Origin: Lentzea sp033794685
Lineage (GTDB): Bacteria; Actinomycetota; Actinomycetes; Mycobacteriales; Pseudonocardiaceae
Assembly (NCBI GenBank): GCA_033794685.1
Contig: JARAYZ010000001.1
Strand: one strand, 5' to 3'
Length of the DNA stretch: 64,000 nt
The notes under the pieces: generated by a model
Told to the model about the DNA's origin: nothing
Databases searched by the model: none
The model's input: the letters and a program-made list of their open reading frames with translations, nothing else
Shown here: piece after piece, positions 15,533 through 23,819 of the stretch
How the letters are laid out: each line of letters opens with the position of its first letter
How positions within the stretch are numbered: the stretch's first letter is position 1
Position numbers and translations under genes: made by a program

Positions 15533-16276
15533 ATGACAGGTTCGCGGGCGCAGCGCCTCGCCACTGAACTGCGCGAACGCATCACGCTCGGCGACTACGG
15601 CCCGGCCGGCTCGCTCGAGAGCGAAGCCGAACTGGGCCGTCGTTACGAGGTCAGTCGCGTGACCGTGCGCCGCGCGTTGGAGCAACTCCGCGACGAAGGC
15701 CTTCTGGCGTCGCGGAAAGGCGCCGGCTGGTACGTGGTGTCGTTCGCGCAGCCGCTGGCACTCGGCACCTTCCAACACGCGCAGTCGGCGGTCGCCGAAG
15801 CCGGTGTCTCGCTAGTGCGGACCGTTCTCGAGTACGGGTACCAGGCAGCTTCCGCCGGTGTCGCGTCAACGCTGGGTTCCGGCGAGATGCTGCGCGTGCG
15901 TTCGTTGCGCCGCACGGGAGACACGCCGCTGGACGTCGTCACGGAATGGGTGCCGCTGGCGCTGGCCGCACCGGTCAGCCGCGCCGACGCCGAGTCGCCC
16001 GGCACGTGGGAGACGTTGCGGCGCAACGGAACCCAGATCGCCGTGGTCCGGCAGAACATCGCGGCCGTCGCCGCCGGCGACCTCGGCGTGCTGCTCGGCG
16101 TCACGGCCGCCACACCGGTGTTGCTGGTGCGCCGCATCGCCTTGGACGCGTCGGAGCACCCGATCGCCCTGTCCGAGCACCACTACCTGGGCCATCGGTT
16201 CCAGCTGGAGGTCGAGTTCCGCGGCTGGCCCGGCGCGGAACCTCCCGGCGTCGCGGCTATTCCCTCGGAGGACTGA
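15533..16276 (+). CDS. GntR-family regulator, HutC/UTRA type
   Basis: 247 residues. The N-terminal winged helix reads SLESEAELGRRYEVSRVTVRRALEQLRDEGL, then KGAGWYV. The C-terminal UTRA ligand domain ends with PVLLVRRIALDASEHPIALSEHHYLG. No Shine-Dalgarno sequence precedes the ATG. It sits 2 bp before an RmlB-like dehydratase gene, so the effector is probably a sugar or sugar nucleotide. Self-control through the palindrome at 15516 is likely. Confidence 0.9.
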   Translation: MTGSRAQRLATELRERITLGDYGPAGSLESEAELGRRYEVSRVTVRRALEQLRDEGLLASRKGAGWYVVSFAQPLALGTFQHAQSAVAEAGVSLVRTVLEYGYQAASAGVASTLGSGEMLRVRSLRRTGDTPLDVVTEWVPLALAAPVSRADAESPGTWETLRRNGTQIAVVRQNIAAVAAGDLGVLLGVTAATPVLLVRRIALDASEHPIALSEHHYLGHRFQLEVEFRGWPGAEPPGVAAIPSED

Positions 16277-16278
16277 CC

Positions 16279-17256
16279 ATGCGCGTGCTCATCACCGGCG
16301 CGGCCGGGTTCATCGGCTCGCACTTCACCCGCTACTGGCTGCGCGAACACCCCGCGGACGAGGTGATCGCGCTCGACGCGCTGACCTACCGCGGCACCCG
16401 CGCGAACCTGCCCGCCGACGTGCCGTTCGTGCACGCGGACATCGGTGAGGCCGATGTCGAAGGCGTCGACGTGGTGGTGAACTTCGCGGCCGAGTCGCAC
16501 AATTCGCTGGCCGTGCTGGATCCCGGCCGGTTCTTCCGCACGAACGTCCTGAGCACACAGGCGTTGCTGGAGTCCTGCCGTCGCGCGGGCGTTCGGCGTT
16601 TCCACCACGTGTCGACATGCGAGGTGTACGGGGATCTCGCGCTGGACGCGACCGAGGCGTTCCACGAGGAGTCGCCGTACCGGCCGCGCACGCCCTACAA
16701 CGCGTCGAAGGCCGGCTCGGACCACGCCGTGCGTTCGTACTTCGAGACGTTCGACCTGCCGGTGACGATCACCAACTGCGCCAACAACTACGGGCCGAAC
16801 CAGTTCCCCGAGAACGTGCTGCCGCTGTTCACGACCCGCGCGTTGAACGGCGAGCAGCTGCCCGTCTACGCGTCGAGCGACAACCGCCGCGAGTGGATCC
16901 ACGTGCTCGACCACTGCCGCGCGATCGACGCCGTGCTGCAGGAGGGTGTCCTCGGCCGGACCTACCACGTGGGCACGGGCGTCGAGGCGAGCGTCGACCA
17001 GATCGCCGACCTGGTGCTGGACGAGCTCGGACTGCCGCTGTCGCGGAAGTCCGTCGTCGCCGACCGCCCCGGCCACGACCGCCGCTACCTGCTGGACTCC
17101 ACGCGAATTGGCCGCGAACTGGGCTGGCGCCCGGAGATCGGCTTCGAGGCCGGTGTCCGGGACACCATCCGCTGGTACGCGGCCAACCGCGCGTGGTGGG
17201 AGCCGTTGCTGCGGCTCAGCGCGATCGACGAGGGCGCATGGGCTACGACGCGGTGA
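16279..17256 (+). CDS. RmlB-like NAD-dependent nucleotide-sugar 4,6-dehydratase
   Basis: 325 residues, extended SDR fold. NAD motif GAAGFIGS, then STCEVYGDL, PYNASKAGSDH (YxxxK) and TNCANNYGPNQFPE give the dTDP-glucose 4,6-dehydratase family. The active-site TDE triad of RmlB reads TCE here: the catalytic acid Asp is replaced by Cys, so either another residue donates the proton or the substrate or reaction differs. Start ATG 16279 has a GGAG site 8-12 bases upstream inside the GntR end. The 3' end overlaps the convergent add gene by 14 bp. No other deoxysugar genes are near. Confidence 0.85.
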   Translation: MRVLITGAAGFIGSHFTRYWLREHPADEVIALDALTYRGTRANLPADVPFVHADIGEADVEGVDVVVNFAAESHNSLAVLDPGRFFRTNVLSTQALLESCRRAGVRRFHHVSTCEVYGDLALDATEAFHEESPYRPRTPYNASKAGSDHAVRSYFETFDLPVTITNCANNYGPNQFPENVLPLFTTRALNGEQLPVYASSDNRREWIHVLDHCRAIDAVLQEGVLGRTYHVGTGVEASVDQIADLVLDELGLPLSRKSVVADRPGHDRRYLLDSTRIGRELGWRPEIGFEAGVRDTIRWYAANRAWWEPLLRLSAIDEGAWATTR

Positions 17257-18334
17257 GCGAGGCGTACCCCGGCTTGACCAGCTCGTTGATGATCGCCAGC
17301 CGCTCGTCGAACCCGATGAACGCCGACTTCATGGCGTTGATCGTGAACCACTGCAGGTCCGCCCAGCCGTAGCCGAAGGTCTCGGCCAGCGCGGCGAACT
17401 CGCTGGAGAGCGTGCAGTCGCTCATCAGGCGGTTGTCGGTGTTGACGGTGACGCGGAACCGCAGCTTCGCGAGCAGGCCGATCGGGTGGTCGGCGAGCGT
17501 CGGCGCGGCACCGGTCTGCAGGTTCGACGTCGGGCACATCTCCAGCGGGATGCGGCGGTCGCGGACGTACGCGGCCAGCCGTCCCAGCTGGACGGTGCCG
17601 TCGCCGGAGACCTTGATGTCGTCGACGATCCGCACACCGTGGCCGAGCCGTTCGGCACCGCAGTGCTGGATCGCCTCCCAGATGGACGGCAGGCCGAACG
17701 CCTCACCGGCGTGGATGGTGAAGTGCGTGTTCTGCTGGCGCAGGTACTCGAACGTGTCGAGCCCCCTGGTGGGAGGGAACCCGGCCTCGGGGCCCGCGAT
17801 GTCGAAGCCGACGACACCGAGGTCGCGGTAGCGGACGGCGAGCTCGGCGATGCGCAGCCAGCCCTCGTTCTGGCGCATGGCGCACAGCAGCGTGCCGACG
17901 CGGATCTTGCGACCGGTCGCCGCGACGCGCTGCTCGCCGATGCGGAAGCCCTCCTGGACGGCCTCGACGACCTGCTCCAGCGAGAGGCCCTTCTCGGTGT
18001 TCAGCTCGGGCGCGTACCGGATCTCGGCGTAGACGACACCGTCCGCGGCCAGGTCCTCCACGGCCTCGGCGGCGACGCGGACGAGAGAAGGCTCGTCCTG
18101 CATGACACCGCACGTGTGGGCGAAACCTTCGAGGTAGCGCACCAGCGAGCCGGAGTTGGCGTTGTCGCGGAACCAGCCGCCGAGGACACCCGCGTCTGTG
18201 GTGGGCAGGCCCTGGTAGCCGGAGGCATCGGCGAGTTCGATCACCGTCTGCGGGCGGAGGCCACCGTCGAGGTGGTCGTGCAGCAGCACCTTCGGCGCGC
18301 TGCGGATGGACTCCAAGGTAAGCGGCGTGGACAT
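17243..18334 (-). CDS. add: Adenosine deaminase
   Basis: 363 residues. It converts adenosine and deoxyadenosine to inosine forms, with a zinc centre. Metal ligands are visible in LLHDHLDGG (H19, H21) and HAGEAFG, with the catalytic region CGAERLGHG, then CPTSNLQTG and NTDNRLMSD. Length is typical for the bacterial family. In M. tuberculosis add is followed directly by deoA and cdd; here the coiled-coil, NACHT and kinase genes lie between. Confidence 0.95.
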   Translation of the reverse strand: MSTPLTLESIRSAPKVLLHDHLDGGLRPQTVIELADASGYQGLPTTDAGVLGGWFRDNANSGSLVRYLEGFAHTCGVMQDEPSLVRVAAEAVEDLAADGVVYAEIRYAPELNTEKGLSLEQVVEAVQEGFRIGEQRVAATGRKIRVGTLLCAMRQNEGWLRIAELAVRYRDLGVVGFDIAGPEAGFPPTRGLDTFEYLRQQNTHFTIHAGEAFGLPSIWEAIQHCGAERLGHGVRIVDDIKVSGDGTVQLGRLAAYVRDRRIPLEMCPTSNLQTGAAPTLADHPIGLLAKLRFRVTVNTDNRLMSDCTLSSEFAALAETFGYGWADLQWFTINAMKSAFIGFDERLAIINELVKPGYASLTAS

Positions 18335-18711
18335 TGCTACACGTTACTCCAGGCGGCGGGTCCGACCGAGGGGCCGCGCGGAGCTCCACCGAACGCGACA
18401 CGCCGCCCCGGTGCTGGCAGAAATGATCTTGTCACCGATATGATCATTTGCTGGATCAACGTCGTTGCAGATCCGTGATCAGCAACTTTCTGCAACCAAC
18501 GCGAGGCTTGAGTCACCCCAAGGTAGGAACATCATCGGTGGCTACTGCGTGCTTTCAGGCGGCCACTCAGCGTTCAGAGTAGTCAGGTAACCTGATCGGG
18601 TTAGTTGCCCGTCCGTACCCGGCCATTCTCTGGCGGGGGTGGTACAGCGACGTCCCGTGACGCGGATAGGCTCCCGTGGTCTCCCCCTCCCCTGGACGAA
18701 GGCACTCAGCC
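18335..18711. other. Intergenic region with inverted repeats, 377 bp
   Basis: Divergent spacer between add and the coiled-coil gene. It holds an 8-bp inverted repeat AAATGATC (18421-18428) and GATCATTT (18442-18449), the palindrome CAGGTAACCTG (18584-18594) and the overlapping pair TAACC/GGTTA (18588-18603). These are candidate operators. It is more AT-rich than the flanking genes and no gene was seen in it. Confidence 0.5.
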
Positions 18712-20214
18712 GTGACAGAGAACAACAACTCCACGATGTCCTTCGATCGGATGCGCAACATGCTCACGCGCGCCGCGGAGATCCGTGAGAGCGAGCAGCA
18801 GCAGATCTTCGACGCGCTGGACGAGATCCACGCCCGGATGTCGCCTCTGGAGTCGCTGGGTTCGGTTCGCAAGCGCCTGTCGGAGCTGCCGGACCGCACC
18901 GAGGTCAGCGTTCTCGCTGAGCGCCTGGACGAGGCCCTCGCCAAGCTGGAGGCCCAGGACACCGCCGTCGCCGACATCGGTCGCGCGGTCGACGCCCTGG
19001 TGGACAAGCTCGCCAAGCCCTTCGCCCAGTTGGACGGCCGCCTCGACGGCGTCGCCGGCCGCTTCGAGGGAGTCGCGGGCCGCATGGACGGCCTGGAGGA
19101 CAAGCTCTCCAGCATCCACAAGCGCATCGACGACATCGATGGCCACATGGACAAGCAGGACAGCAAGGTCGACGCGATCCCCGCCGCCGTCACCAACCCG
19201 CTGCGCGAGCGCGTCGAGGCCCTCGAAGCCGCCCTGCGCGGCCGTCTCGACGAGGTCGACGAGGGCGTGCACGAGCACCTCGACGGCACCCGCGAGGCGC
19301 TGCAGAAGATCCTCGCCGAGTCGTTCTCGAGCGTCCACGGCCGCGCCGACGAGCAGCGCGACGCCCTCGCCGCCGCCCGCGCCGAGCTGACGTCCGCCGT
19401 CGCCGAGAGCCGCGCCGCGGTGACGTCCGCCGTGACCGACAGCCGCACGCAGCTCGTGACCGCGCTGACCGAGCGCACCGACCAGCTGGCCGCCTCCCTC
19501 GGCGAGACCCGCACCGAGCTGTCCGGCGCCGTGGCGGAGACCCGCGGCGAACTGGCCGGCGTCGTGGCGGAGACCCGCGACTCGCTCGCCGGTTCCCTCA
19601 ACGAGACCCGCGAGTCGCTGGTCGGTTCCCTCAACGAGACCCGCGAGTCGCTCGCCGGTTCGCTCGCCGAGACCCGCACCGAGCTCGCGACCGCCGTCGC
19701 CGACACGCAGAACGTCGTCAACGGCAAGCTCGACGAGGCCCGCACCGCCCTGTACGCGGCGATCGAGCAGTCCCGCGACCAGGTCGACGCCGCCGACCGC
19801 CTCGAGTCCCTGGCCCGCCGCCTGGAGCTCGTCACCTCGCAGCTCGACAACATGACCAACCGCCTCGACAAGGTCGAGGACGGCTTCGCCGCCCGGATCT
19901 CCGAGCTCGGCGGCACGGTCGACGCGAGCCTCACGAAGGTCGCCGAGACCGTGGGCGCCCGCCCGGACGCCGACTCGCTGCAGTCTCTGGTCCGCAAGTC
20001 GAACCAGGAGTCGGAACTGCGCATCGGCGGCCAGCTGGACGAGGCCATGGCCACCTTCGCCGAGCTCATCCTCGGCGGCGGCTCGCCCACCCCGCCCCCG
20101 CCGCCCACCGCCCTGCCGCGCCCGCAGCGCCGCACCCGCAAGAACGGCGGCCCGAAGCCGGCGAACGGCGGCAAGGACGTGGACGACGACGACCTGGCGG
20201 CCGAGGGCGCCTGA
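18712..20214 (+). CDS. Long coiled-coil protein with 11-residue (hendecad) repeats
   Basis: 500 residues from GTG 18712 (VTENNNSTMSFDRM); the longer reading from 18676 adds a Pro/Arg-rich start. Residues 20-220 are heptad coiled coil (LDGRLDGVAGRFEGVAGRMDG). Residues 228-359 (19393-19788) are twelve consecutive 11-residue units such as GSLNETRESLV. A further coiled coil follows, then a Pro-rich, Arg/Lys-rich and acidic tail. No signal peptide or membrane helix. It may be a scaffold or a surface- or chromosome-associated filament; function unknown. It ends at the hairpin at 20236, which argues against tight coupling to the NACHT gene. Confidence 0.8.
   Translation: MTENNNSTMSFDRMRNMLTRAAEIRESEQQQIFDALDEIHARMSPLESLGSVRKRLSELPDRTEVSVLAERLDEALAKLEAQDTAVADIGRAVDALVDKLAKPFAQLDGRLDGVAGRFEGVAGRMDGLEDKLSSIHKRIDDIDGHMDKQDSKVDAIPAAVTNPLRERVEALEAALRGRLDEVDEGVHEHLDGTREALQKILAESFSSVHGRADEQRDALAAARAELTSAVAESRAAVTSAVTDSRTQLVTALTERTDQLAASLGETRTELSGAVAETRGELAGVVAETRDSLAGSLNETRESLVGSLNETRESLAGSLAETRTELATAVADTQNVVNGKLDEARTALYAAIEQSRDQVDAADRLESLARRLELVTSQLDNMTNRLDKVEDGFAARISELGGTVDASLTKVAETVGARPDADSLQSLVRKSNQESELRIGGQLDEAMATFAELILGGGSPTPPPPPTALPRPQRRTRKNGGPKPANGGKDVDDDDLAAEGA
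19393..19788 (+). repeat. Twelve in-frame 33-bp coding repeats
   Basis: Twelve 11-codon units of pattern (G/S)(S/A)(L/V)xETRxxL(A/V). The two central units are nearly identical DNA, while the outer ones have diverged. Hendecads give a nearly straight coiled coil with slight right-handed twist. Confidence 0.75.
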
Positions 20215-20235
20215 TCGCCTGAACCGCTCGAGAGC

Positions 20236-20265
20236 GGCCCCCGGAGCAACGACGCTCCGGGGGCC
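20236..20265 (+). terminator. Hairpin terminator after the coiled-coil gene
   Basis: GGCCCCCGGAGC (20236-20247) and GCTCCGGGGGCC (20254-20265) pair perfectly with a 6-base loop. The U-tract is weak (GTTCGTC). Confidence 0.65.
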
Positions 20266-20301
20266 GTTCGTCATTTCCAGCGAATTCCGCACGCCGTGTA
20301 A

Positions 20302-20340
20302 TAGTCTGCAATTCTGGATCAACTCGGCATCGCGAGACTA
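20302..20340. promoter_or_regulatory. Possible promoter/operator region of the NACHT gene
   Basis: AT-rich stretch upstream of ATG 20353 with an inverted repeat TAGTCT (20302-20307) and AGACTA (20335-20340). No clear -35/-10 pair was assigned. Confidence 0.25.
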
Positions 20341-20352
20341 AGATTTTCGACC

Positions 20353-23300
20353 ATGAAACATCCGCCAATCACCTTTCAAGGCGCCCTGCAGATCCTCGGT
20401 CAACATGAACGGCCGTGGCTCGAAAAGGTGAACAGAGCAGCTGGCGGAATCATTCTCGCGACCGGGTTCATCCCCGCGTCGATAGCGATCTCGTCGATCT
20501 GGGGCTGGATCGACCAGAAGAACGAGGGCACGAGCCTCCTGCGCTCAGGCTTGGACGGCGCCGCACGACGACTCACCGACACCGTCGGTCTCGAACGCAA
20601 CCAACTGGTGATCGCCGCTCACACCGCGCTGGCCATGAGCGCGTTCTTCGAGGCTGTCGCGGACTCGCCGTTGGGCAGGCTTTACGCGGAGGCGGCCGTA
20701 TCTGACCGCTACAAGCTCCAGCTCGCCGGGGCGGACGAGGATCTGGTGGACTCGACCGTGCGCGCTCTGTACAAGGTCAACGTCCCCGCCCCGACCGCAG
20801 TGGTCGGATTCGTCGAGAACGCGGACCGCCTGCTGACGTGGGCAGAGGACATGTACCTCAGGACGGCCGCCTTCGTGCGCCTCGTCCTGGACGACCCGAT
20901 CACCCTCGAAGCCTGGCAGTCAATCGGTGGGGCGCAACGTGCCGCAGGCCAGGCAATGGTGGACAAGTACCAAAGCCACTACTACGAGTTCTCCGCGAAG
21001 ATACCCGAGTTCGCGGTGTGGTCGAACAGCTTGGAGCACGCTGCCACCCGTTCGGCGATGGGCGGTCTCGAACAACTGCTTTCACAGATCGCAGGATCGA
21101 CGACCGAGATTCGGGACATGCGGTCAGTGGTCCGCGAGGTGAATGTCGGCGTGTTGCGTGACCCCGTGCTCGACTTGCACACCGACGGCTATGGATTCGA
21201 CACTCCATTCCCTTCCGCGGAGGCGCTGTTCGTCAAGCCGGACTGCCGTGTCGCCACCTCGGGTTCCAGCGCCACGATCAGCAGCGAGGACTGGTGGCAG
21301 CGGCAGAAAGTCGAGAAAGACCTGTGCCTGGTGCTGGCCAGGCACTTCACCTCAGCGGACGCAACAGTGCTGCCGTTGCTGCTTCTCGGACACCCTGGCG
21401 CGGGCAAGTCATTGGTGACGAAGATGATCGCGGCACGGCTGCCGGATTCGCAGTACACGGTCGTCCGCGTACCTCTTCGCCACGTCGACGCCAACGCACT
21501 CCTCACCGACCAGGTGCAGCAGGCCCTGGATCAGTCGACGCACGGTCGCGTGCAGTGGTCGGATCTGGTCGACCAGAGCACCGAGGTCACCAAGGTGCTG
21601 CTGCTGGACGGTCTCGACGAACTGCTGCAGGCCAGCACCGGAGAGCGCACCGACTACCTGGTCAGGATCTCTGAGTTCCAACGCCGCGAAGCGGACATGG
21701 GCCATCCGCTCGCGGTGATCGTCACCTCGCGCACGCTCGTGGCGGATCGCGTCACGGTCCCCCGCAACACCCCCGTGGTCAAGCTGGAGGAGTTCAACGA
21801 CGACCAGATCCGCGAGTGGGTCCGAAACTGGAACGACTCCAACACCAGCGATCGGCTCCCCGAGATGTCGATCTCGTGGGCGCTGACTCACCGGCATCTC
21901 GCATCACAACCGTTGCTGTTGCTGATGCTCACCCTCTATCGCGCCCACCGCGGCGCGGAAGCCGAAGTCGAGCTCTCGCCGACCGATCTGTACGAACGGC
22001 TCTTCAACGACTTCGCGCGCCGCGAGATTAGCAAGCGCGAAGGCAAGCCGCTGCAGGGCGATGAAGTCGAAGACGCCGTTCATCTCCAACTCCGCACGCT
22101 CGCGATCGCGGCGCTCGGCATGTTCAACCGAGGCCGTCAGGACATCATCGAGCAGGAACTCGGCGCTGACTTGAAGTCGCTGGAGGGCCCCACCACGTCG
22201 GGGAAGCGGCTGCTCGCCGAGTTCTTCTTCATCCACAGCCCCGAGGCGAGGGCCTCCGCAACCGTGCGCAGCTACGAGTTCCTCCACGCCACCTTCGCCG
22301 AATATCTCGTGGCCGACCGCATCGTGGACGTACTTCGCGACGTGACCGAAAGCGCCTTCGGCCGCAGGGCACGGCGCACACCTGAAGACGACCTCTTGTT
22401 CGCCCTGTTGTCACACCAACCTCTCGCCATCCAGCAACCCGTGCTCGAGTTCGTCCACGAGAAACTCGCCAAACTCGACGCAGACGAACTCGACCACGTT
22501 CGACAAACCCTCGACATCCTCCTGGACGGCTACCGGAGGCGATTGCCGTCGCGGCGCTTCGGCGACTACCGACCGACACCCTTCGACAGCATGCGTTCGA
22601 CGGCTGCCTACGCGGCAAACCTGGTGCTGTTGCGAATCCAGTACCCGTTGTCGGGCACAGGAGCACCCCTGGAAGATGTCTTCTCCGACGAAGATCCCTT
22701 GCCACCGTGGCGTGCCACGGTGGACATGTGGAAGGCCTTCCTCGACGAGGCCGGCTACAACGCAATGCTCGGAGCCGTCGACCTGGTCGACGGACGTACC
22801 ATTGCGAGAGTCGGCCTGACCGGTTCAGTGCCAGAACTCCACGCTTTTCACCACGCCAGGCTGCAAGATGATCGCGACACTCTCTCGATCTTGCGGACCG
22901 GCGCAGTCGTCACTCGATCGATCGCATATCTGAGGATGCGCGGCTCCGCACAGTCGCGAGCTGACGAGTGGTACGAGCACGTGTCGGCCTGGCTGCACGC
23001 AAGCGCCTCCGCAGAGCACCTCGTCTCACCGAGGATCGCGATTACGGACATGCCTTGCGAGGTCTCCCTGGAGAATCGAGCTGATATCGCTCAAAGAGCG
23101 ACGGCGATCGTTCACGAAAGCGACTCGATAGTCAACAACACCGCTGCCATGCTGTGGCTCGCACAGCAATTGGGAGTTCCTGGGGAGAGCATCACGAGAG
23201 CGGTAGTAGAACGAGCTTCAGTCGGCTCCGATCTGAAAGTCCGCGAGAATATCACCGAATCCGCTCAACAGTCTCGCATCACCATCGCCGTGAGCCCCTC

Positions 23301-23646
23301 CAGCAAATGGCTCAGACGAGGCGGAGGAAACGAGTTGGACGAGCTTCTACTCAGCCCGAGAAGTCACAGAAAGACCTCGCACCACTTCGTCAAACCGGCG
23401 ATCAAACTTGCCGACATCGGCCGAACTGCTGTGTACTACTGCGTTTCCTTCGACGACTCGAACGCCGAAGTGAAAGTACAGCAGCTCGAGTTCTTCGGCG
23501 GGTCCGGTACAACAGCTGCTCGCGACCTCGGACGATTGAAAGAGCTGTGGGAACCCACCGGATCTGGGATCGACCCTCACGTAACTACGCCTGGGACAGC
23601 TCATCCCGAGGTGCTCCCGGAAGACGCTGGATCTCCGCCGGATTGA
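20353..23646 (+). CDS. Large NACHT-domain STAND NTPase, possible antiphage protein
   Basis: 1097 residues. An all-helical N-terminal region (1-270; ALQILGQHERPWLEKVNRAAGG) resembles the NACHT N-terminal helical (NNH) domains of actinobacterial NACHT proteins. The NTPase has Walker A GHPGAGKS (346-353), Walker B LLLDGLDEL (around 416-424, with the tandem acidic DGLDE) and a sensor region VIVTSRTL. A helical region follows (QPLLLLMLTLYRA; EFLHATFAEYLVADRI), then about 400 residues with no recognised motif, probably the ligand-sensing part. Bacterial NACHT proteins include proven antiphage NTPases of the NLR kind. The DNA is visibly less GC-rich than both neighbours, which suggests acquisition. 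No separate effector gene is adjacent. Confidence 0.85.
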   Translation: MKHPPITFQGALQILGQHERPWLEKVNRAAGGIILATGFIPASIAISSIWGWIDQKNEGTSLLRSGLDGAARRLTDTVGLERNQLVIAAHTALAMSAFFEAVADSPLGRLYAEAAVSDRYKLQLAGADEDLVDSTVRALYKVNVPAPTAVVGFVENADRLLTWAEDMYLRTAAFVRLVLDDPITLEAWQSIGGAQRAAGQAMVDKYQSHYYEFSAKIPEFAVWSNSLEHAATRSAMGGLEQLLSQIAGSTTEIRDMRSVVREVNVGVLRDPVLDLHTDGYGFDTPFPSAEALFVKPDCRVATSGSSATISSEDWWQRQKVEKDLCLVLARHFTSADATVLPLLLLGHPGAGKSLVTKMIAARLPDSQYTVVRVPLRHVDANALLTDQVQQALDQSTHGRVQWSDLVDQSTEVTKVLLLDGLDELLQASTGERTDYLVRISEFQRREADMGHPLAVIVTSRTLVADRVTVPRNTPVVKLEEFNDDQIREWVRNWNDSNTSDRLPEMSISWALTHRHLASQPLLLLMLTLYRAHRGAEAEVELSPTDLYERLFNDFARREISKREGKPLQGDEVEDAVHLQLRTLAIAALGMFNRGRQDIIEQELGADLKSLEGPTTSGKRLLAEFFFIHSPEARASATVRSYEFLHATFAEYLVADRIVDVLRDVTESAFGRRARRTPEDDLLFALLSHQPLAIQQPVLEFVHEKLAKLDADELDHVRQTLDILLDGYRRRLPSRRFGDYRPTPFDSMRSTAAYAANLVLLRIQYPLSGTGAPLEDVFSDEDPLPPWRATVDMWKAFLDEAGYNAMLGAVDLVDGRTIARVGLTGSVPELHAFHHARLQDDRDTLSILRTGAVVTRSIAYLRMRGSAQSRADEWYEHVSAWLHASASAEHLVSPRIAITDMPCEVSLENRADIAQRATAIVHESDSIVNNTAAMLWLAQQLGVPGESITRAVVERASVGSDLKVRENITESAQQSRITIAVSPSSKWLRRGGGNELDELLLSPRSHRKTSHHFVKPAIKLADIGRTAVYYCVSFDDSNAEVKVQQLEFFGGSGTTAARDLGRLKELWEPTGSGIDPHVTTPGTAHPEVLPEDAGSPPD

Positions 23647-23819
23647 GCACCTTCGGTCCGCGAACAGGCGGTGGCCTGGGACACACCACGCGACGCTGTT
23701 GAACCGCCACCACCCCGCATCACGTGACCACAACGAGAGCGCTCACACGCACCGTGGTTATGCTCGCGCCAGCTGGGGGTGACCAAAAGGGCAGCCGGGG
23801 GCGTCCAGAAGGGAAGTCC

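Noticed and set aside
18712..23646. Coiled-coil and NACHT genes as one operon
   Set aside because: A perfect 12-bp hairpin lies between them and the base composition differs; co-function is not supported by the sequence.
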